Below are positions 1-8,872 of a stretch of DNA of 64,000 bases, piece by piece (the first letter of the stretch is position 1; every line of letters starts with the position of its first letter). This DNA is from VFJZ01 sp046598415. GTDB lineage: Bacteria; Actinomycetota; Thermoleophilia; Gaiellales; F1-60-MAGs149. The position numbers were made by a program, and so were the translations under genes. The notes beneath the pieces were generated by a model. It was not told the origin of the DNA. It worked only from the letters and a program-made list of their open reading frames with translations, and made no database searches. The DNA lies in NCBI GenBank assembly GCA_046598415.1, contig JBKJIG010000081.1, positions 1 to 64,000 on the forward strand. Reading direction: 5' to 3'.

Positions 1-2505
1 GATCGCCGCGAGGATGCCGGCGAAGATCGCCACGATGAAGAAGGCGATGATCTGCCCGGTCGGGAAGGCGAACGGGATCTCGTCGATGCGGTAGATGACC
101 ATGCCGCCGAACACGACACCGACGAACACGCCGAGAGTGGCGCCGATGACCGACGTGATGACGCTCTCGTAGCGCACCATCCGCCGCACCTGGCGGCGGG
201 TCGTGCCGACCGCCCGCAACAGGCCGATCTCGCGTGTCCGCTCGAACACCGACAGCAGCAGCGTGTTGATGATGCCGACGATCGAGATCACGACGATCAC
301 GGCCAGCAGCGCGTACAGCGGGTAGACGACGGAGTTGATCTGGCCGGAGATGTCGTCGATCACCTCCTGGTTCGACTGCACGCTGGCGAGCGGGTTCGAC
401 GCCTCGGCCACCTTCTGCACCGCGGCCTGGACGGTGTCGACGTTCGCCTTCGCGTCGGTGACCACGAACATGAACGCGACGCCCTTGCTCTCCGCCAGCG
501 GAACGAGGCCTTCCGGTGAGGTCAGCAGTCCGGACACGAGGTTCGACTTCTTGACGATTCCGGCGATCTGGAACGTGCGCTTCGTCCCGTTCCGGGCTTG
601 GATCGTGAGCGACGATCCGACGCCGAGGTGCTCGCTCTTCGCGGTGTCCGCATCGACGATGCCCTGGGTCGACGACAGGTTCCTGAGGACGTCGTCCGAG
701 CCTGAGATCCACCGCAGCCGGTAGGCGTCGGCAAAGCTCGGGGCTGCCGACGAGACGGGGATATCCGTGCCCGCCGGGACCACCTTGCCCGAGACGAAAC
801 TGGTCGGAGCGACGGCCGCGACGCCGGGCACCGCCTCGATCTGCTTGATCAGTTCGGGCTGGAGGGGCGCGTTGTTGCCGCCGCCGATCGAGTTCGACAC
901 GAACAGCTGCGCCTTCAGGTCGGTCGACAGCACGTCCGAGATGCTCTTCTTCAGACCGGCGGCGAACACCGCCACGAAGCTGACCAGGAAGATGCCGATC
1001 ATCAGCGCGGCGGCTGTCACGGCCGTGCGGGACGGGTTCCGCTCCGCGTTCTCGCGGGCGATGCGGCCCGGGATGCCGCCCCACTTCACGCCGGGGTAGC
1101 CGATCGTCCGGGCCAGGATCGGCACCACGTAGGGCGCCGTCAGCGCGACCCCGAGCAGGAGCAGCAGCGCGCCCGCGCCGAGCGAGATCAGCACCGGCGC
1201 CGTGCCGTCGACGACGAACAGGCCGATCGCGACGATCGCGAGGCCCAGGATCGCGACGATCGGCGCGATGATCTTGCCCTTGCGGGCGAGCCAGCCGGGC
1301 GGCAGCTGCGCACCCTCGCGAATCGCGGCGACGGGTGGGATCTTGGTCGAGCGGAGCGCCGGGATGAACGACGCGATCAGCGTCACGCCGATGCCGATCG
1401 CGAGTGCCACGATGATCGTGCCGACTCCGAGGCTGAGGCTGCCGATCGGCAGGCCGAACCCGATCGCGTCGAACAGCAGGGCGATCAGCTTTGCGACGCC
1501 CAGTCCGGCGAAGATGCCGACCACCGACGCAATGACGCCGACCAGCAGCGCCTCGGCCATCACGCTCGCCAGCAGCTGGCGTCGGGACGCGCCCAGCGTG
1601 CGCAACAACCCGAGCTCCTTGATGCGCTGGCCGACCGTGATCCAGAAGGTGTTGAAGATGATGAACGCGCCGGCGAGGGTCGAGACGACGCCGATCGCGA
1701 TCAGGATGTACCCGAGGACGTCGATGAAGCCGCCGATGTCGGCGGACTCCTGCTTGGCCTGTTCAACGCCGGTGCGCACGGTGTAGCCGGGCAGCGCCTG
1801 GGCGACGCTGTCGCGCAGCTCCGCCTCCGACACGCCCGCGGCTGCCTGGACGTCGATCTCGTCCACCTGGCCCGAGCGTTCGAACCACTGCTGCCCGTCC
1901 GGGAACGTGACGAACACCTGCGTGGCGCCACCGACGGAGCCGGCGAACTTGAAGATGCCGACCACCGTCACCGGGTGGACGCCGGTCGACGTCGCCAGCG
2001 CGATCTGCTGGCCGACCTTGATCGTGCCCTTGGCGGCCGTGCGTTCCTCGAGGGACACCTCGTTCGGCCCGGACGGTTGCCTGCCCGCGACGATGGTCGT
2101 CGGATCGAACGGCGCCGGCGACACGGAGTTGCCGAGCGCGGGCGCGCCGCCGCTCGGCTTCAGCGGGTCCGGCTTGCCGTCCTTGACGGTGATCGGGACG
2201 GCCGAGATGGTGCCGACGGAACCGACGGCCTGCTGCACGCCGGACACGGCCTGCACCTTGGCGACGAGGTTCTGGTCGAACGGCACGGTTGTCGTGCCGT
2301 TGTCGTCCTTGAAGGTGGCCTTCTTGGTGACGACGACGTCCGTGCCCTTGCGGGCCTGCAGGAAGATGCCGTCGAAGGCGCCGCGGATCTGGTCGGTGAG
2401 GACGGCGGAGCCGACGATCATGGCAACGCCGAGGATGATCGCGAGCGCCGTCAGGATGGAGCGGAGCTTGCGGCCCAGGAAGCCGCGGACGATGACTTGT
2501 CGCAC
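1..2505 (-). CDS. ABC transporter permease, FtsX/MacB-type (partial)
   Basis: Open to the left window edge, so the C-terminus is missing; 835 codons are visible. Starts at a GTG two bases downstream of the stop of the ATPase gene (same strand). N-terminus has a short cytoplasmic stretch and one transmembrane segment (about residues 15-35, ILTALAIILGVAMIVG), then a large extracytoplasmic domain, then a cluster of three membrane segments with the FtsX-type motif region (RIKELGLLRTLGASRRQL), a second large external domain, and a second FtsX block (ERTREIGLLRAVGTTRRQV). This duplicated MacB_PCD-FtsX layout is the usual one for actinobacterial macrolide/lipoprotein-type exporters. With the adjacent ATPase it should form a mechanotransmission-type ABC complex in the cytoplasmic membrane; the substrate cannot be told from sequence. 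The frame is uninterrupted. Confidence 0.9.
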   Translation of the reverse strand, partial: MRQVIVRGFLGRKLRSILTALAIILGVAMIVGSAVLTDQIRGAFDGIFLQARKGTDVVVTKKATFKDDNGTTTVPFDQNLVAKVQAVSGVQQAVGSVGTISAVPITVKDGKPDPLKPSGGAPALGNSVSPAPFDPTTIVAGRQPSGPNEVSLEERTAAKGTIKVGQQIALATSTGVHPVTVVGIFKFAGSVGGATQVFVTFPDGQQWFERSGQVDEIDVQAAAGVSEAELRDSVAQALPGYTVRTGVEQAKQESADIGGFIDVLGYILIAIGVVSTLAGAFIIFNTFWITVGQRIKELGLLRTLGASRRQLLASVMAEALLVGVIASVVGIFAGLGVAKLIALLFDAIGFGLPIGSLSLGVGTIIVALAIGIGVTLIASFIPALRSTKIPPVAAIREGAQLPPGWLARKGKIIAPIVAILGLAIVAIGLFVVDGTAPVLISLGAGALLLLLGVALTAPYVVPILARTIGYPGVKWGGIPGRIARENAERNPSRTAVTAAALMIGIFLVSFVAVFAAGLKKSISDVLSTDLKAQLFVSNSIGGGNNAPLQPELIKQIEAVPGVAAVAPTSFVSGKVVPAGTDIPVSSAAPSFADAYRLRWISGSDDVLRNLSSTQGIVDADTAKSEHLGVGSSLTIQARNGTKRTFQIAGIVKKSNLVSGLLTSPEGLVPLAESKGVAFMFVVTDAKANVDTVQAAVQKVAEASNPLASVQSNQEVIDDISGQINSVVYPLYALLAVIVVISIVGIINTLLLSVFERTREIGLLRAVGTTRRQVRRMVRYESVITSVIGATLGVFVGVVFGGMVIYRIDEIPFAFPTGQIIAFFIVAIFAGILAAI

Positions 2506-2507
2506 GG

Positions 2508-3266
2508 CTACTCGAGGCCCTTCATGACGTCGAGGATCGCGTCGGAGCTCATGCGCGGCTGGTCGCGGACGATCAGGCCGTCCTGCAGGAACACGATCCG
2601 GTCGGCGTAGCTCGCGGCCCGCGGGTCATGGGTGACGATCGCGACCGTCTGGCCGAACTCGTCCACGGAGTGCCGCAGCAACGTCATCACCTCGGCGCTG
2701 GTCTTGGAGTCGAGGTTGCCGGTCGGCTCGTCGCCGAAGATGATCGCCGGGCGCGTCAGCAGCGCGCGGCCGACGGCGACGCGCTGCTGCTGCCCACCGG
2801 AGAGCTCGGCCGGCTTGTGGTGCAGGCGGTCGCCGAGCCGGATGGCGCCGATGAGCTCCTGCTTCCACGCCTGATCCACGGGCGTGCCCGACAGGCGCAG
2901 GGGCAGCTCCATGTTCTCCTCGGCCGTGAGCATCGGCAGGAGGTTGAAGAACTGGAAGATGAAGCCGACCTTGCCGCGCCGGATCAGCGTCAGCTCGGCG
3001 TCGGACGCCTTCGTGATGTCGTTGCCCTCGATCAGGACCTCGCCGCTGGTGGGCGTGTCGAGACCCGCGAGGCAGTGCATCATCGTCGACTTGCCGGAGC
3101 CCGAGGGACCCATCACGGCCGTGAACTGCCCGCGCGGGAGGGCGATCGTGACGCCGTCCAGCGCGCGCACCTCGGCATCACCCGCGCCGTACACCTTCGT
3201 CAGGTTGCGGCCCTCGACGACGATCTCCGTGGAGGTGGGAACAGGGGGCCGGGGGACAACGGACAT
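2508..3266 (-). CDS. ABC transporter ATP-binding protein (LolD/MacB family)
   Basis: 252 residues, a full-length single nucleotide-binding domain. Walker A GPSGSGKST, Q-loop in the FQFFNLLP region, signature LSGGQQQRVAVG, Walker B IIFGDEPTG and the switch histidine in VTHDP are all intact. The FNLLPMLTAEENMELPL stretch is typical of the LolD/MacB subfamily. It sits directly upstream of the FtsX-type permease with a 2-bp gap, so the two are co-transcribed and almost surely one transporter. The ATG is preceded by an AGGAGCG Shine-Dalgarno about 8 nt upstream. Cytoplasmic, peripheral to the membrane complex. Substrate unknown. Confidence 0.95.
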   Translation of the reverse strand: MSVVPRPPVPTSTEIVVEGRNLTKVYGAGDAEVRALDGVTIALPRGQFTAVMGPSGSGKSTMMHCLAGLDTPTSGEVLIEGNDITKASDAELTLIRRGKVGFIFQFFNLLPMLTAEENMELPLRLSGTPVDQAWKQELIGAIRLGDRLHHKPAELSGGQQQRVAVGRALLTRPAIIFGDEPTGNLDSKTSAEVMTLLRHSVDEFGQTVAIVTHDPRAASYADRIVFLQDGLIVRDQPRMSSDAILDVMKGLE

Positions 3267-3419
3267 GCAAGCGCTCCTGGGGCGAATCGGGACAGTGCGA
3301 GGCAGCCTACCGGCCCGCGCCTACCACCCGAGCATGATCCGCATCCGCCGGAGGACGGATATCCGGAGCGCTGTCGGAACGTCCGGCGCCTCCGCGAACA
3401 CGGATCCGCCAGCCCGTGG

Positions 3420-4586
3420 CTAGCGGTACACGTACACGGCTTCGCCCACCGGGGACTGGCGGTACAGCCAGTCGGCGGCCCAGATCGGAATGCGCGCACA
3501 GCCGTGGCTGGCGGCATAGGCCGGCACCGGCGCGAAGCCGTGGATGGCGTACTCGTTGCCCTTGAACGTCATCGTCCGGTAGAGAATGGCCGAGCCCAGC
3601 CACGTCGTCGTCGACGGGGCCTTCCAGCGGATCTTCCACTTGCCCTCCGGCGTGTTGCCGGTGGCGCCGGTGGAGGTCGGGAGGATGTGGATGACGCGGC
3701 CGTTCTTCACGACCAGCAGGATCTGACGCCGCTTATCGATCTCGATGTGCAGCTTCGGGCCCTTGAAGCGGGGACGGATCGTTCGGGCCGCCGCGAACTT
3801 GCGCCAGTCGTCACCGTCGAACACGTAGTTGCGTGGCAGCCTGTACGCCTTCTGGAACGCGACGATCGCGTCGATCGCCTGGCGCGAGAGCGTGGTCGAG
3901 ATGCCCGGCGTGTGGAACCCGAGCTTCTCGAGCCCGCGCAGCAGCACGCGCACGTCGGCGCCCGAGTCGCCCGCGGCGAGCCGACGGCCGTTGGCCTTGA
4001 AGCTGCGCTGCGAGGTCGCCGCCGCGTACGGCGCGACCGCGGGCACCTCGACGACGACGCGCATGCGGCCGAGCGCCGGCGCGGGGATGACGACGCGCGC
4101 CCTGCCCTTGTGGATCCGCACGCGCCGCGCACCGGCGCCCTTGTCGCGGACCTCGGTGCGCGTCAGCACGCGGCCTTTCCACGTCGACGGCTGCACGCGG
4201 ATGTCGATGGTGGCGCCACGGAATGCGACGGCCTTGCGAATGCGGATCGAGACGAACGGGCTGACGGCGAGCGCGACCGGCGCGCTGGCCGACGGCGACG
4301 TCGCGAGCCGCGCGACGACCGGTCCGCCGCGAGTGGCGGAAAACGGCACCGCGAAGTGACCGGCCGCGTCGGTGGTCGCCGTGGCGACGTCAGCGCCCGC
4401 GACCGCGACCACGACCGCGAGGCCGGCCGTCGGCGGTGTGACGTCGCCCGCGGCGGTGACCGGCGTGTGCCAGACGGCCGCCGGGTGATCGAGCGTCAGC
4501 GTGAGTGTCTCGCCCGCCGCCTGGGCGGACGCGGGCAGGGCAAGCAGAAGGAGGGGGAGAACGATCAGCCGTCGCAAGGGGAGCAT
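3420..4586 (-). CDS. Exported L,D-transpeptidase (YkuD) with peptidoglycan-binding domain
   Basis: 388 residues from the ATG that opens a clear signal peptide (MLPLRRLIVLPLLLLALPA, cleavage likely after ASAQA). Longer reading upstream would run through the divergent neighbour and is rejected. Order: signal peptide; two Ig-like/beta segments; a peptidoglycan-binding-1-like helical repeat (LAAGDSGADVRVLLRGLEKL to VAFQKAYRLP); then a C-terminal YkuD catalytic domain with the HGF and SHGCARI motifs containing the catalytic Cys. The family makes 3-3 cross-links or anchors proteins on peptidoglycan outside the membrane. Divergent from the dehydrogenase at 4629; the shared gap is only 42 bp. Confidence 0.92.
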   Translation of the reverse strand: MLPLRRLIVLPLLLLALPASAQAAGETLTLTLDHPAAVWHTPVTAAGDVTPPTAGLAVVVAVAGADVATATTDAAGHFAVPFSATRGGPVVARLATSPSASAPVALAVSPFVSIRIRKAVAFRGATIDIRVQPSTWKGRVLTRTEVRDKGAGARRVRIHKGRARVVIPAPALGRMRVVVEVPAVAPYAAATSQRSFKANGRRLAAGDSGADVRVLLRGLEKLGFHTPGISTTLSRQAIDAIVAFQKAYRLPRNYVFDGDDWRKFAAARTIRPRFKGPKLHIEIDKRRQILLVVKNGRVIHILPTSTGATGNTPEGKWKIRWKAPSTTTWLGSAILYRTMTFKGNEYAIHGFAPVPAYAASHGCARIPIWAADWLYRQSPVGEAVYVYR

Positions 4587-4628
4587 CCGTTTCGGTCGCG
4601 GCAGGGTGACTCCTGCTAGCTTCGCCGC

Positions 4629-5522
4629 ATGGATGAAACAGTAGGTCTGATCGGCCTCGGAATGTTGGGCGAGATCTTCGCCGGCCACCTCGCAGCCGGC
4701 GGTGGGCGCGTGGTCGCCTACGACGCCGATCCGGCGCGCAGCCATCCCGCCGTCGAGCGGCTCGGGAGCGCCGCGGCGGTCGCGGCCGAGGCCGGCGTGA
4801 TCGTCCTCTCGCTGCCCTCGCCGGCCGCCGTCGACGACACGATGGCGGGCATCCTCGAGACGGCGCGGCCCGGCACCGTCGTCGTCGACACGAGCACCGT
4901 CGATCCCGGCACGAACCGCCGCTGGCACGAGGCGGCCCGCGCGAAGGGCGTCGGCTACCTCGACTCCCCGCTGTCGGGTGGCGAGCCGATGGAGGGCGGC
5001 ACCGACGGCGCCCGCGCGGCGTCCGTGACCTTCATGGTTGGCGGCGATGCGGACGACCTGGCCCGTGCGGAACCCGTCATGCGCCGGCTCGGCCACCACG
5101 TCTTCCACCTCGGCGACAGCGGCGCCGGCTCCGAGGTGAAGCTGATCTCGAACATGTGCTCCGGCGCCTACGTGCTCGTGGTCGCCGAGGCGTTCGCCGC
5201 CGGCACCGCGCTGGGCATCGCGCCGGAGCGCCTGGTCGAGGTCTTCCGCCACACCGACGCGAAGTGCTTCTTCATGACCGACTACCTGCTGCCACGCCTC
5301 GTGGCGGAGCGGTTCGACGACGGCTTCGCGGTCCGGCTGCAGCTGAAGGACCACCGGCTGTTCGCCGATCTGGCGGAGCGGCTCGGGATCGCGACGCCGG
5401 TGAACGACCTCGCGCGCGCAACGTACGAGGCGGCGATGGACGAGGACGCGAACCGCGAGATCACCACGGTCGTCGCCCGCGCCGTCACTGCTGCGAAGGC
5501 GGGTCCAGATCGGCCGCGGTGA
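4629..5522 (+). CDS. NAD(P)-dependent oxidoreductase, 3-hydroxyisobutyrate dehydrogenase family
   Basis: 297 residues, normal family length. N-terminal Rossmann fold with GLGMLG and the STVDPGT loop; substrate motif DSPLSGGEPMEGG; catalytic lysine in the conserved KLISN segment; all-helical C-terminal domain. Family members oxidise beta-hydroxyacids (3-hydroxyisobutyrate, tartronate semialdehyde, 6-phosphogluconate-like); the exact substrate cannot be read off. The ATG has no Shine-Dalgarno but a TAGCTT hexamer ends 6 nt before it, suggesting a leaderless mRNA. Its 3' end overlaps the convergent lipoprotein gene by 38 bp. Confidence 0.85.
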   Translation: MDETVGLIGLGMLGEIFAGHLAAGGGRVVAYDADPARSHPAVERLGSAAAVAAEAGVIVLSLPSPAAVDDTMAGILETARPGTVVVDTSTVDPGTNRRWHEAARAKGVGYLDSPLSGGEPMEGGTDGARAASVTFMVGGDADDLARAEPVMRRLGHHVFHLGDSGAGSEVKLISNMCSGAYVLVVAEAFAAGTALGIAPERLVEVFRHTDAKCFFMTDYLLPRLVAERFDDGFAVRLQLKDHRLFADLAERLGIATPVNDLARATYEAAMDEDANREITTVVARAVTAAKAGPDRPR

Positions 5523-6207
5523 CCTCGGTCGAGACGCTCTGCGCCAGTGCGGTCACCCCGGCGGCCGAGATCTGCGTGATGAAGCCCGAGCGGCTCACGC
5601 AGAGCCGTCCGCCCTGATCTGACGCCATGCACGAGACCGGCACGCCGGCCTGGTCGTCGTTGCCGACGAACACGCCGGTGGTCTGCGCGGCCATCGGCGC
5701 GAACACGTTCGTGACGAAGTCATTGCCGAGCACGCGCGAGATGCGCTCGGCAGCGCGCGCTCCCTCGCCGTCCGGGTCGCCATCGCGGCACGAGGGCACC
5801 TGGCCGGCCGGCGCCGTGCAGGCGTAGGTGACGGTGTTCGTGGCCAGGTCGAGGCCGATCCACGTCTGGCCGTCCTCCTGCAGCTGGTGGATGCGCGCGC
5901 GGCTGTCGTCGCTCGCGATCTGGACCGTGTAGTTCACACCCGGCGTCGTGTCGCTGCCGACGACGTCCACCTGGTAGGCGGAGACGCCGGACGGCCGCTG
6001 CCCGGCCAGGGCCAGCACCTCGCTCGGCGTGGTCGCCGGGAAGGTCAGCTCGGCGCGCACGGCCGTCGTGGCGGGAGCCTGCCCGGTGAGCCCGGTGACC
6101 GCGGCCGTGGTGGGCGGAGGTTCGGGCGCGGTCACCGTCGGAGCCGCAGCGTTGCCCCCACCGCAACCAGCGACGACGAGAGCGATCAGGAGGGCCCACG
6201 TTCGCAT
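5485..6207 (-). CDS. Putative lipoprotein of unknown function
   Basis: 240 residues. Starts with a short lipoprotein signal (MRTWALLIALVVAGCGGG, lipid-modified Cys at residue 15), followed by a Pro/Thr/Ala-rich linker and a globular part containing several cysteines (TYACTAPAGQVPSCRDG, PVSCMAS) that could form disulfides. I recognise no family. The start is supported by TAGGAT ending 7 nt before the ATG on the minus strand, a leaderless promoter pattern. Expected to be anchored to the outer face of the membrane. Convergent overlap with the upstream-listed dehydrogenase at its 3' end. Confidence 0.8.
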   Translation of the reverse strand: MRTWALLIALVVAGCGGGNAAAPTVTAPEPPPTTAAVTGLTGQAPATTAVRAELTFPATTPSEVLALAGQRPSGVSAYQVDVVGSDTTPGVNYTVQIASDDSRARIHQLQEDGQTWIGLDLATNTVTYACTAPAGQVPSCRDGDPDGEGARAAERISRVLGNDFVTNVFAPMAAQTTGVFVGNDDQAGVPVSCMASDQGGRLCVSRSGFITQISAAGVTALAQSVSTEVTAADLDPPSQQ

Positions 6208-6258
6208 CGGTCGAATCCTACTTTCCGGGGAACCGGCTGCCAGTAGTGTTCGAAGGGC

Positions 6259-7077
6259 GTGAGCGCGACCGTCTCCGACCTCATGGCCGATCTGGCCGCG
6301 CTGCGTCCCCGGCCAGACCTGGGGGCGACGCTCTGGCGCCACCCGGCGCTGGTGCTGCGCTTCTACCAACCGGCCGCCGCGTTCGCGCTGCGCGCCACCG
6401 AGGGCCGGCGCCGCGTGCTCGACGTCGGCTGCGGCTACGGCACCGTCGCGCTTGAGCTGGCCCGCGCCGGTCACGAGGTGACCGCGCTCGACGCCTCCGA
6501 GGAGACCTGCGCTGTCACGCGCCGCACGCTCGCGGGGGTCGAGGCGACCGTCATCCACGCCTCGTTCGGCGCCGACGAGTTGCACGACGGCTCGTTCGAC
6601 GCGATCCGCTTCGGCCGCTCGCTGCATCACATGGACGACGTCGGCGCCGCCGCCGAGCGCGCCGCGCTGCTGCTGGCACCAGGCGGCGTGGTCGTGATCG
6701 ACGAGTTCTGCGCCGAGCGCATCGACCGCGCCACCGCCACGTGGCTGGCGTCGATCACCGGCTCGCTGACGCAGGCCGGCGTCGTGCCGGCGGGCACCGG
6801 CCTCACCGACGCCGACGAGATCGTGCGCGTCTGGACCGACAAGCGGCAGCACCACAAGCTGATCGCCGGCGAGCAGATGTGGCGCGCGCTCGAGGCCCGG
6901 TTCGTGCTCGACGAGCCGCGCTGGTACGCGTACCTGTGGAAGGAGCCGGCCAAGCACGTCGCCGACGCGCAACGGGCCGCGCTGGTGGCGCATCAGGTGG
7001 AGGCCGCGGAGGCCGCCCTGATCGCAGCGGAGACCATCCCCGGCGTGGCGTTCCGCACGTCGGGCACCGTGCGCTGA
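6259..7077 (+). CDS. Class I SAM-dependent methyltransferase
   Basis: 272 residues from a GTG. The SAM-binding motif I is VLDVGCGYGTVALELA, followed by an acidic motif II (VTALDAS) and a motif IV-like region FDAIRFGRSLHHMDD, i.e. the Methyltransf_11/25 fold. The C-terminal third is a helical lid. No substrate-determining feature recognised. A TAGTGT hexamer lies 9 nt before the GTG. A 6-bp-stem hairpin at 7068-7083 overlaps the stop codon and could terminate this gene and the convergent CoxG gene. Confidence 0.85.
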   Translation: MSATVSDLMADLAALRPRPDLGATLWRHPALVLRFYQPAAAFALRATEGRRRVLDVGCGYGTVALELARAGHEVTALDASEETCAVTRRTLAGVEATVIHASFGADELHDGSFDAIRFGRSLHHMDDVGAAAERAALLLAPGGVVVIDEFCAERIDRATATWLASITGSLTQAGVVPAGTGLTDADEIVRVWTDKRQHHKLIAGEQMWRALEARFVLDEPRWYAYLWKEPAKHVADAQRAALVAHQVEAAEAALIAAETIPGVAFRTSGTVR

Positions 7078-7090
7078 CGCACGGGCGGCG

Positions 7091-7615
7091 TCAGTCGTCC
7101 TTGCGGCGGAAGATCGAGCCGAGCACCGCGCCCATTCCCGGCGTCTCGGCGCGCACCGTCTCGCCGGTCTGGAGCGTCGCCTCGAGCGCCTTGGCCATCT
7201 CGCCGATCATGCGGGTCGTGACGTTCTCCATGATGCCGCGCCCCATCTGCGCGACGCGGCCGGAGACGAGGATGTCGCTCGACATCGTCACGCGGCTGCC
7301 GTCGCCGTCGGGCGCCACCGCCATCGACATCAGCGCCTGCGCCGTGCCCTGGCCCTTCTGGTCGGTGCCCTTGGCCTTCAGCACCGCCGTGCGCGCGACC
7401 GGGTCGGACTCGGTGATCTCGGCCGTGCCCTTGTAGGTGAGCGACATCGGACCCACCTTCACGGTCGCCCTGGCGTCGTAGGAGCCATCCTCGCGACGGC
7501 CGAGCACCTCCGCGCCGGGGATGGTCGGAGCGACGCGCTCGACGTCGGTCAGCAACTGGTAGACGTCATCCGGTGCGGCGGCGACGGTGAACTCGTTCTC
7601 GATGACGATGCCCAT
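7091..7615 (-). CDS. CoxG-like SRPBCC protein (carbon monoxide dehydrogenase subunit G family)
   Basis: 174 residues. The N-terminus (NEFTVAAAPDDVYQLLTDVERVAPTIPGAEV) and the core (DGSYDARATVKVGPMSLTYKGTAEI) match the CoxG family, a START/SRPBCC-fold group linked to assembly or membrane recruitment of molybdenum hydroxylases. A C-terminal tail ends in a basic IFRRKDD patch. No coxMSL-type genes lie in the window, so a direct CO-dehydrogenase role is not supported here. Start supported by TAACCT ending 6 nt before the ATG (minus strand). Nine bases separate it from gluQ upstream on the same strand. Confidence 0.85.
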   Translation of the reverse strand: MGIVIENEFTVAAAPDDVYQLLTDVERVAPTIPGAEVLGRREDGSYDARATVKVGPMSLTYKGTAEITESDPVARTAVLKAKGTDQKGQGTAQALMSMAVAPDGDGSRVTMSSDILVSGRVAQMGRGIMENVTTRMIGEMAKALEATLQTGETVRAETPGMGAVLGSIFRRKDD

Positions 7616-7624
7616 CGGGTCAGG

Positions 7625-8500
7625 TTACCGCGGCAGCGCGAAGCGCGGGATGAGCGCGCTCGCCGCGACCTGCTCGCCCGGGGCCGCGAGGCCGATCGAT
7701 GCGGCCAGCTCGCCGACCACCTGCTCGGCGGTCCGCCCGGCCGTGCGCAACGACTGCAACGTCTCGTCACCGTGACGCTTCGCCAGGCGCTCGCCGGTCG
7801 GGGCGCGCATCAGCGGCACGTGCGCGTACACCGGCACCGGCAGCCCGAGCAGGTGCTGCAGCAGCAGCTGACGTGGCGTCGACGACAACAGGTCGTCGCC
7901 GCGGAGCACGTGGGTGACGCCGATCGCGCCGTCGTCGACGACCACGGCCAGCTGGTACGCGTGCAGGCCGTCCGCGCGGCGCACCACGAAGTCGCCGCCC
8001 TCGGCCACGTCGCGCTCGCAGCGGCCGTGGACGAGATCGTCGAACACCATCACCTCGGGCTCAACCCGCAGCCGGAGGGCGGCGCGGCGGCCGGCCGCCC
8101 GCCGCTCCTCCCGCTCGGCGGCGGAGAGATTCCGGCACGTGCCGGGATAGACCGACTCGGGTCCGTGCGGCGCCGACGCGGCCCGCACCTCGGCCCGGGT
8201 GCAGAAGCACTCGTACACGACGCCTGCCGCGACCAGCCGCTCGAGCGCCTCATCGTAGACCGCGCCACGCTCCGACTGGCGCTGCTGCTCGCAGTCCCAG
8301 TCGAGCCCGAGCCACGCCAGGTCGTCGCGCAGCGGCGCCTCCCACTCCGGGCGACAGCGGTCGCGGTCGAGGTCCTCGATGCGGAGCGCGATGCGCCCGC
8401 TCGCCGCGCGCGCCTGCAGCCACGCGAGCAGCGCCGTCCGCGCGTTGCCGAGGTGCATGTGGCCCGAGGGCGAGGGTGCGTACCTGCCGAGCATTACCAT
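7625..8500 (-). CDS. gluQ: Glutamyl-Q tRNA(Asp) synthetase
   Basis: 291 residues, the short length of GluQ-RS rather than full GluRS (no anticodon-binding domain). HIGH-like motif HMHLG at about residues 14-18; family zinc-site pattern C98, C100, Y118, C122; KMSKS-like ERLAKRHGD near residue 233. The family activates glutamate and attaches it to queuosine at position 34 of tRNA(Asp). A second in-frame ATG six bases downstream (8494) is an equally good start. Divergent from the SUI1-like gene; their 5' ends nearly touch, and the TACCAT box of that gene overlaps this start. Confidence 0.88.
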   Translation of the reverse strand: MVMLGRYAPSPSGHMHLGNARTALLAWLQARAASGRIALRIEDLDRDRCRPEWEAPLRDDLAWLGLDWDCEQQRQSERGAVYDEALERLVAAGVVYECFCTRAEVRAASAPHGPESVYPGTCRNLSAAEREERRAAGRRAALRLRVEPEVMVFDDLVHGRCERDVAEGGDFVVRRADGLHAYQLAVVVDDGAIGVTHVLRGDDLLSSTPRQLLLQHLLGLPVPVYAHVPLMRAPTGERLAKRHGDETLQSLRTAGRTAEQVVGELAASIGLAAPGEQVAASALIPRFALPR

Positions 8501-8507
8501 CCGGATC

Positions 8508-8834
8508 GTGTCGAACAGCCGACCTGTCTACTCCACCGACGGCGGCGACCTGCGCCGCACCGCCGGCGAGCGCCGCCTGCCGCCGGCCGCGCCCACCGGC
8601 GACGGCATCGTGCGCATCTTCCGCGAGAAGGGCGGCCGCGGCGGCAAGGTCGTCACCGTGGTGCGCGGCCTCGACCCCGGCCTGCTGAAGACGGTCGCGA
8701 GCGACCTGAAGAAGCTGTGCGGGTCGGGCGGCGCCGTGAAGGGCGACGCCGTCGAGATCCAGGGCGACCACCGCGACAAGGTCGCCGATCGCCTGCGCGG
8801 CCAGGGCCACACCGTCAAGCTCGCCGGCGGCTGA
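8508..8834 (+). CDS. eIF1/SUI1-family translation initiation factor (YciH-like)
   Basis: 108 residues from GTG. The C-terminal two thirds carry the SUI1 fold signature: basic FREKGGRGGKVVTVVRGL followed by KKLCGSGGAVKGDAVEIQGDH and a final beta strand. Bacterial YciH-type proteins are thought to act on start-site selection like eIF1. GTG chosen because TACCAT (8495-8500) ends 7 nt upstream, the leaderless pattern common in this window. Followed by a hairpin at 8854-8872. Confidence 0.88.
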   Translation: MSNSRPVYSTDGGDLRRTAGERRLPPAAPTGDGIVRIFREKGGRGGKVVTVVRGLDPGLLKTVASDLKKLCGSGGAVKGDAVEIQGDHRDKVADRLRGQGHTVKLAGG

Positions 8835-8853
8835 CCCCGCCGGTCCCGACCAG

Positions 8854-8872
8854 GGCTGAGGATGGCTCAGCC
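8854..8872. terminator. Hairpin between convergent genes
   Basis: GGCTGAG - GATGG - CTCAGCC, a 7-bp perfect stem with 5-nt loop, lying just after the SUI1-like gene and overlapping the stop codon of the convergent PHP gene. No T tract follows on either strand, so a terminator role is inferred from position and shape only. Confidence 0.5.

Noticed and set aside
3420..5354. 644-residue minus-strand reading frame
   Set aside because: The upstream 256 codons are antisense to the dehydrogenase gene; the signal peptide places the true start at 4586.
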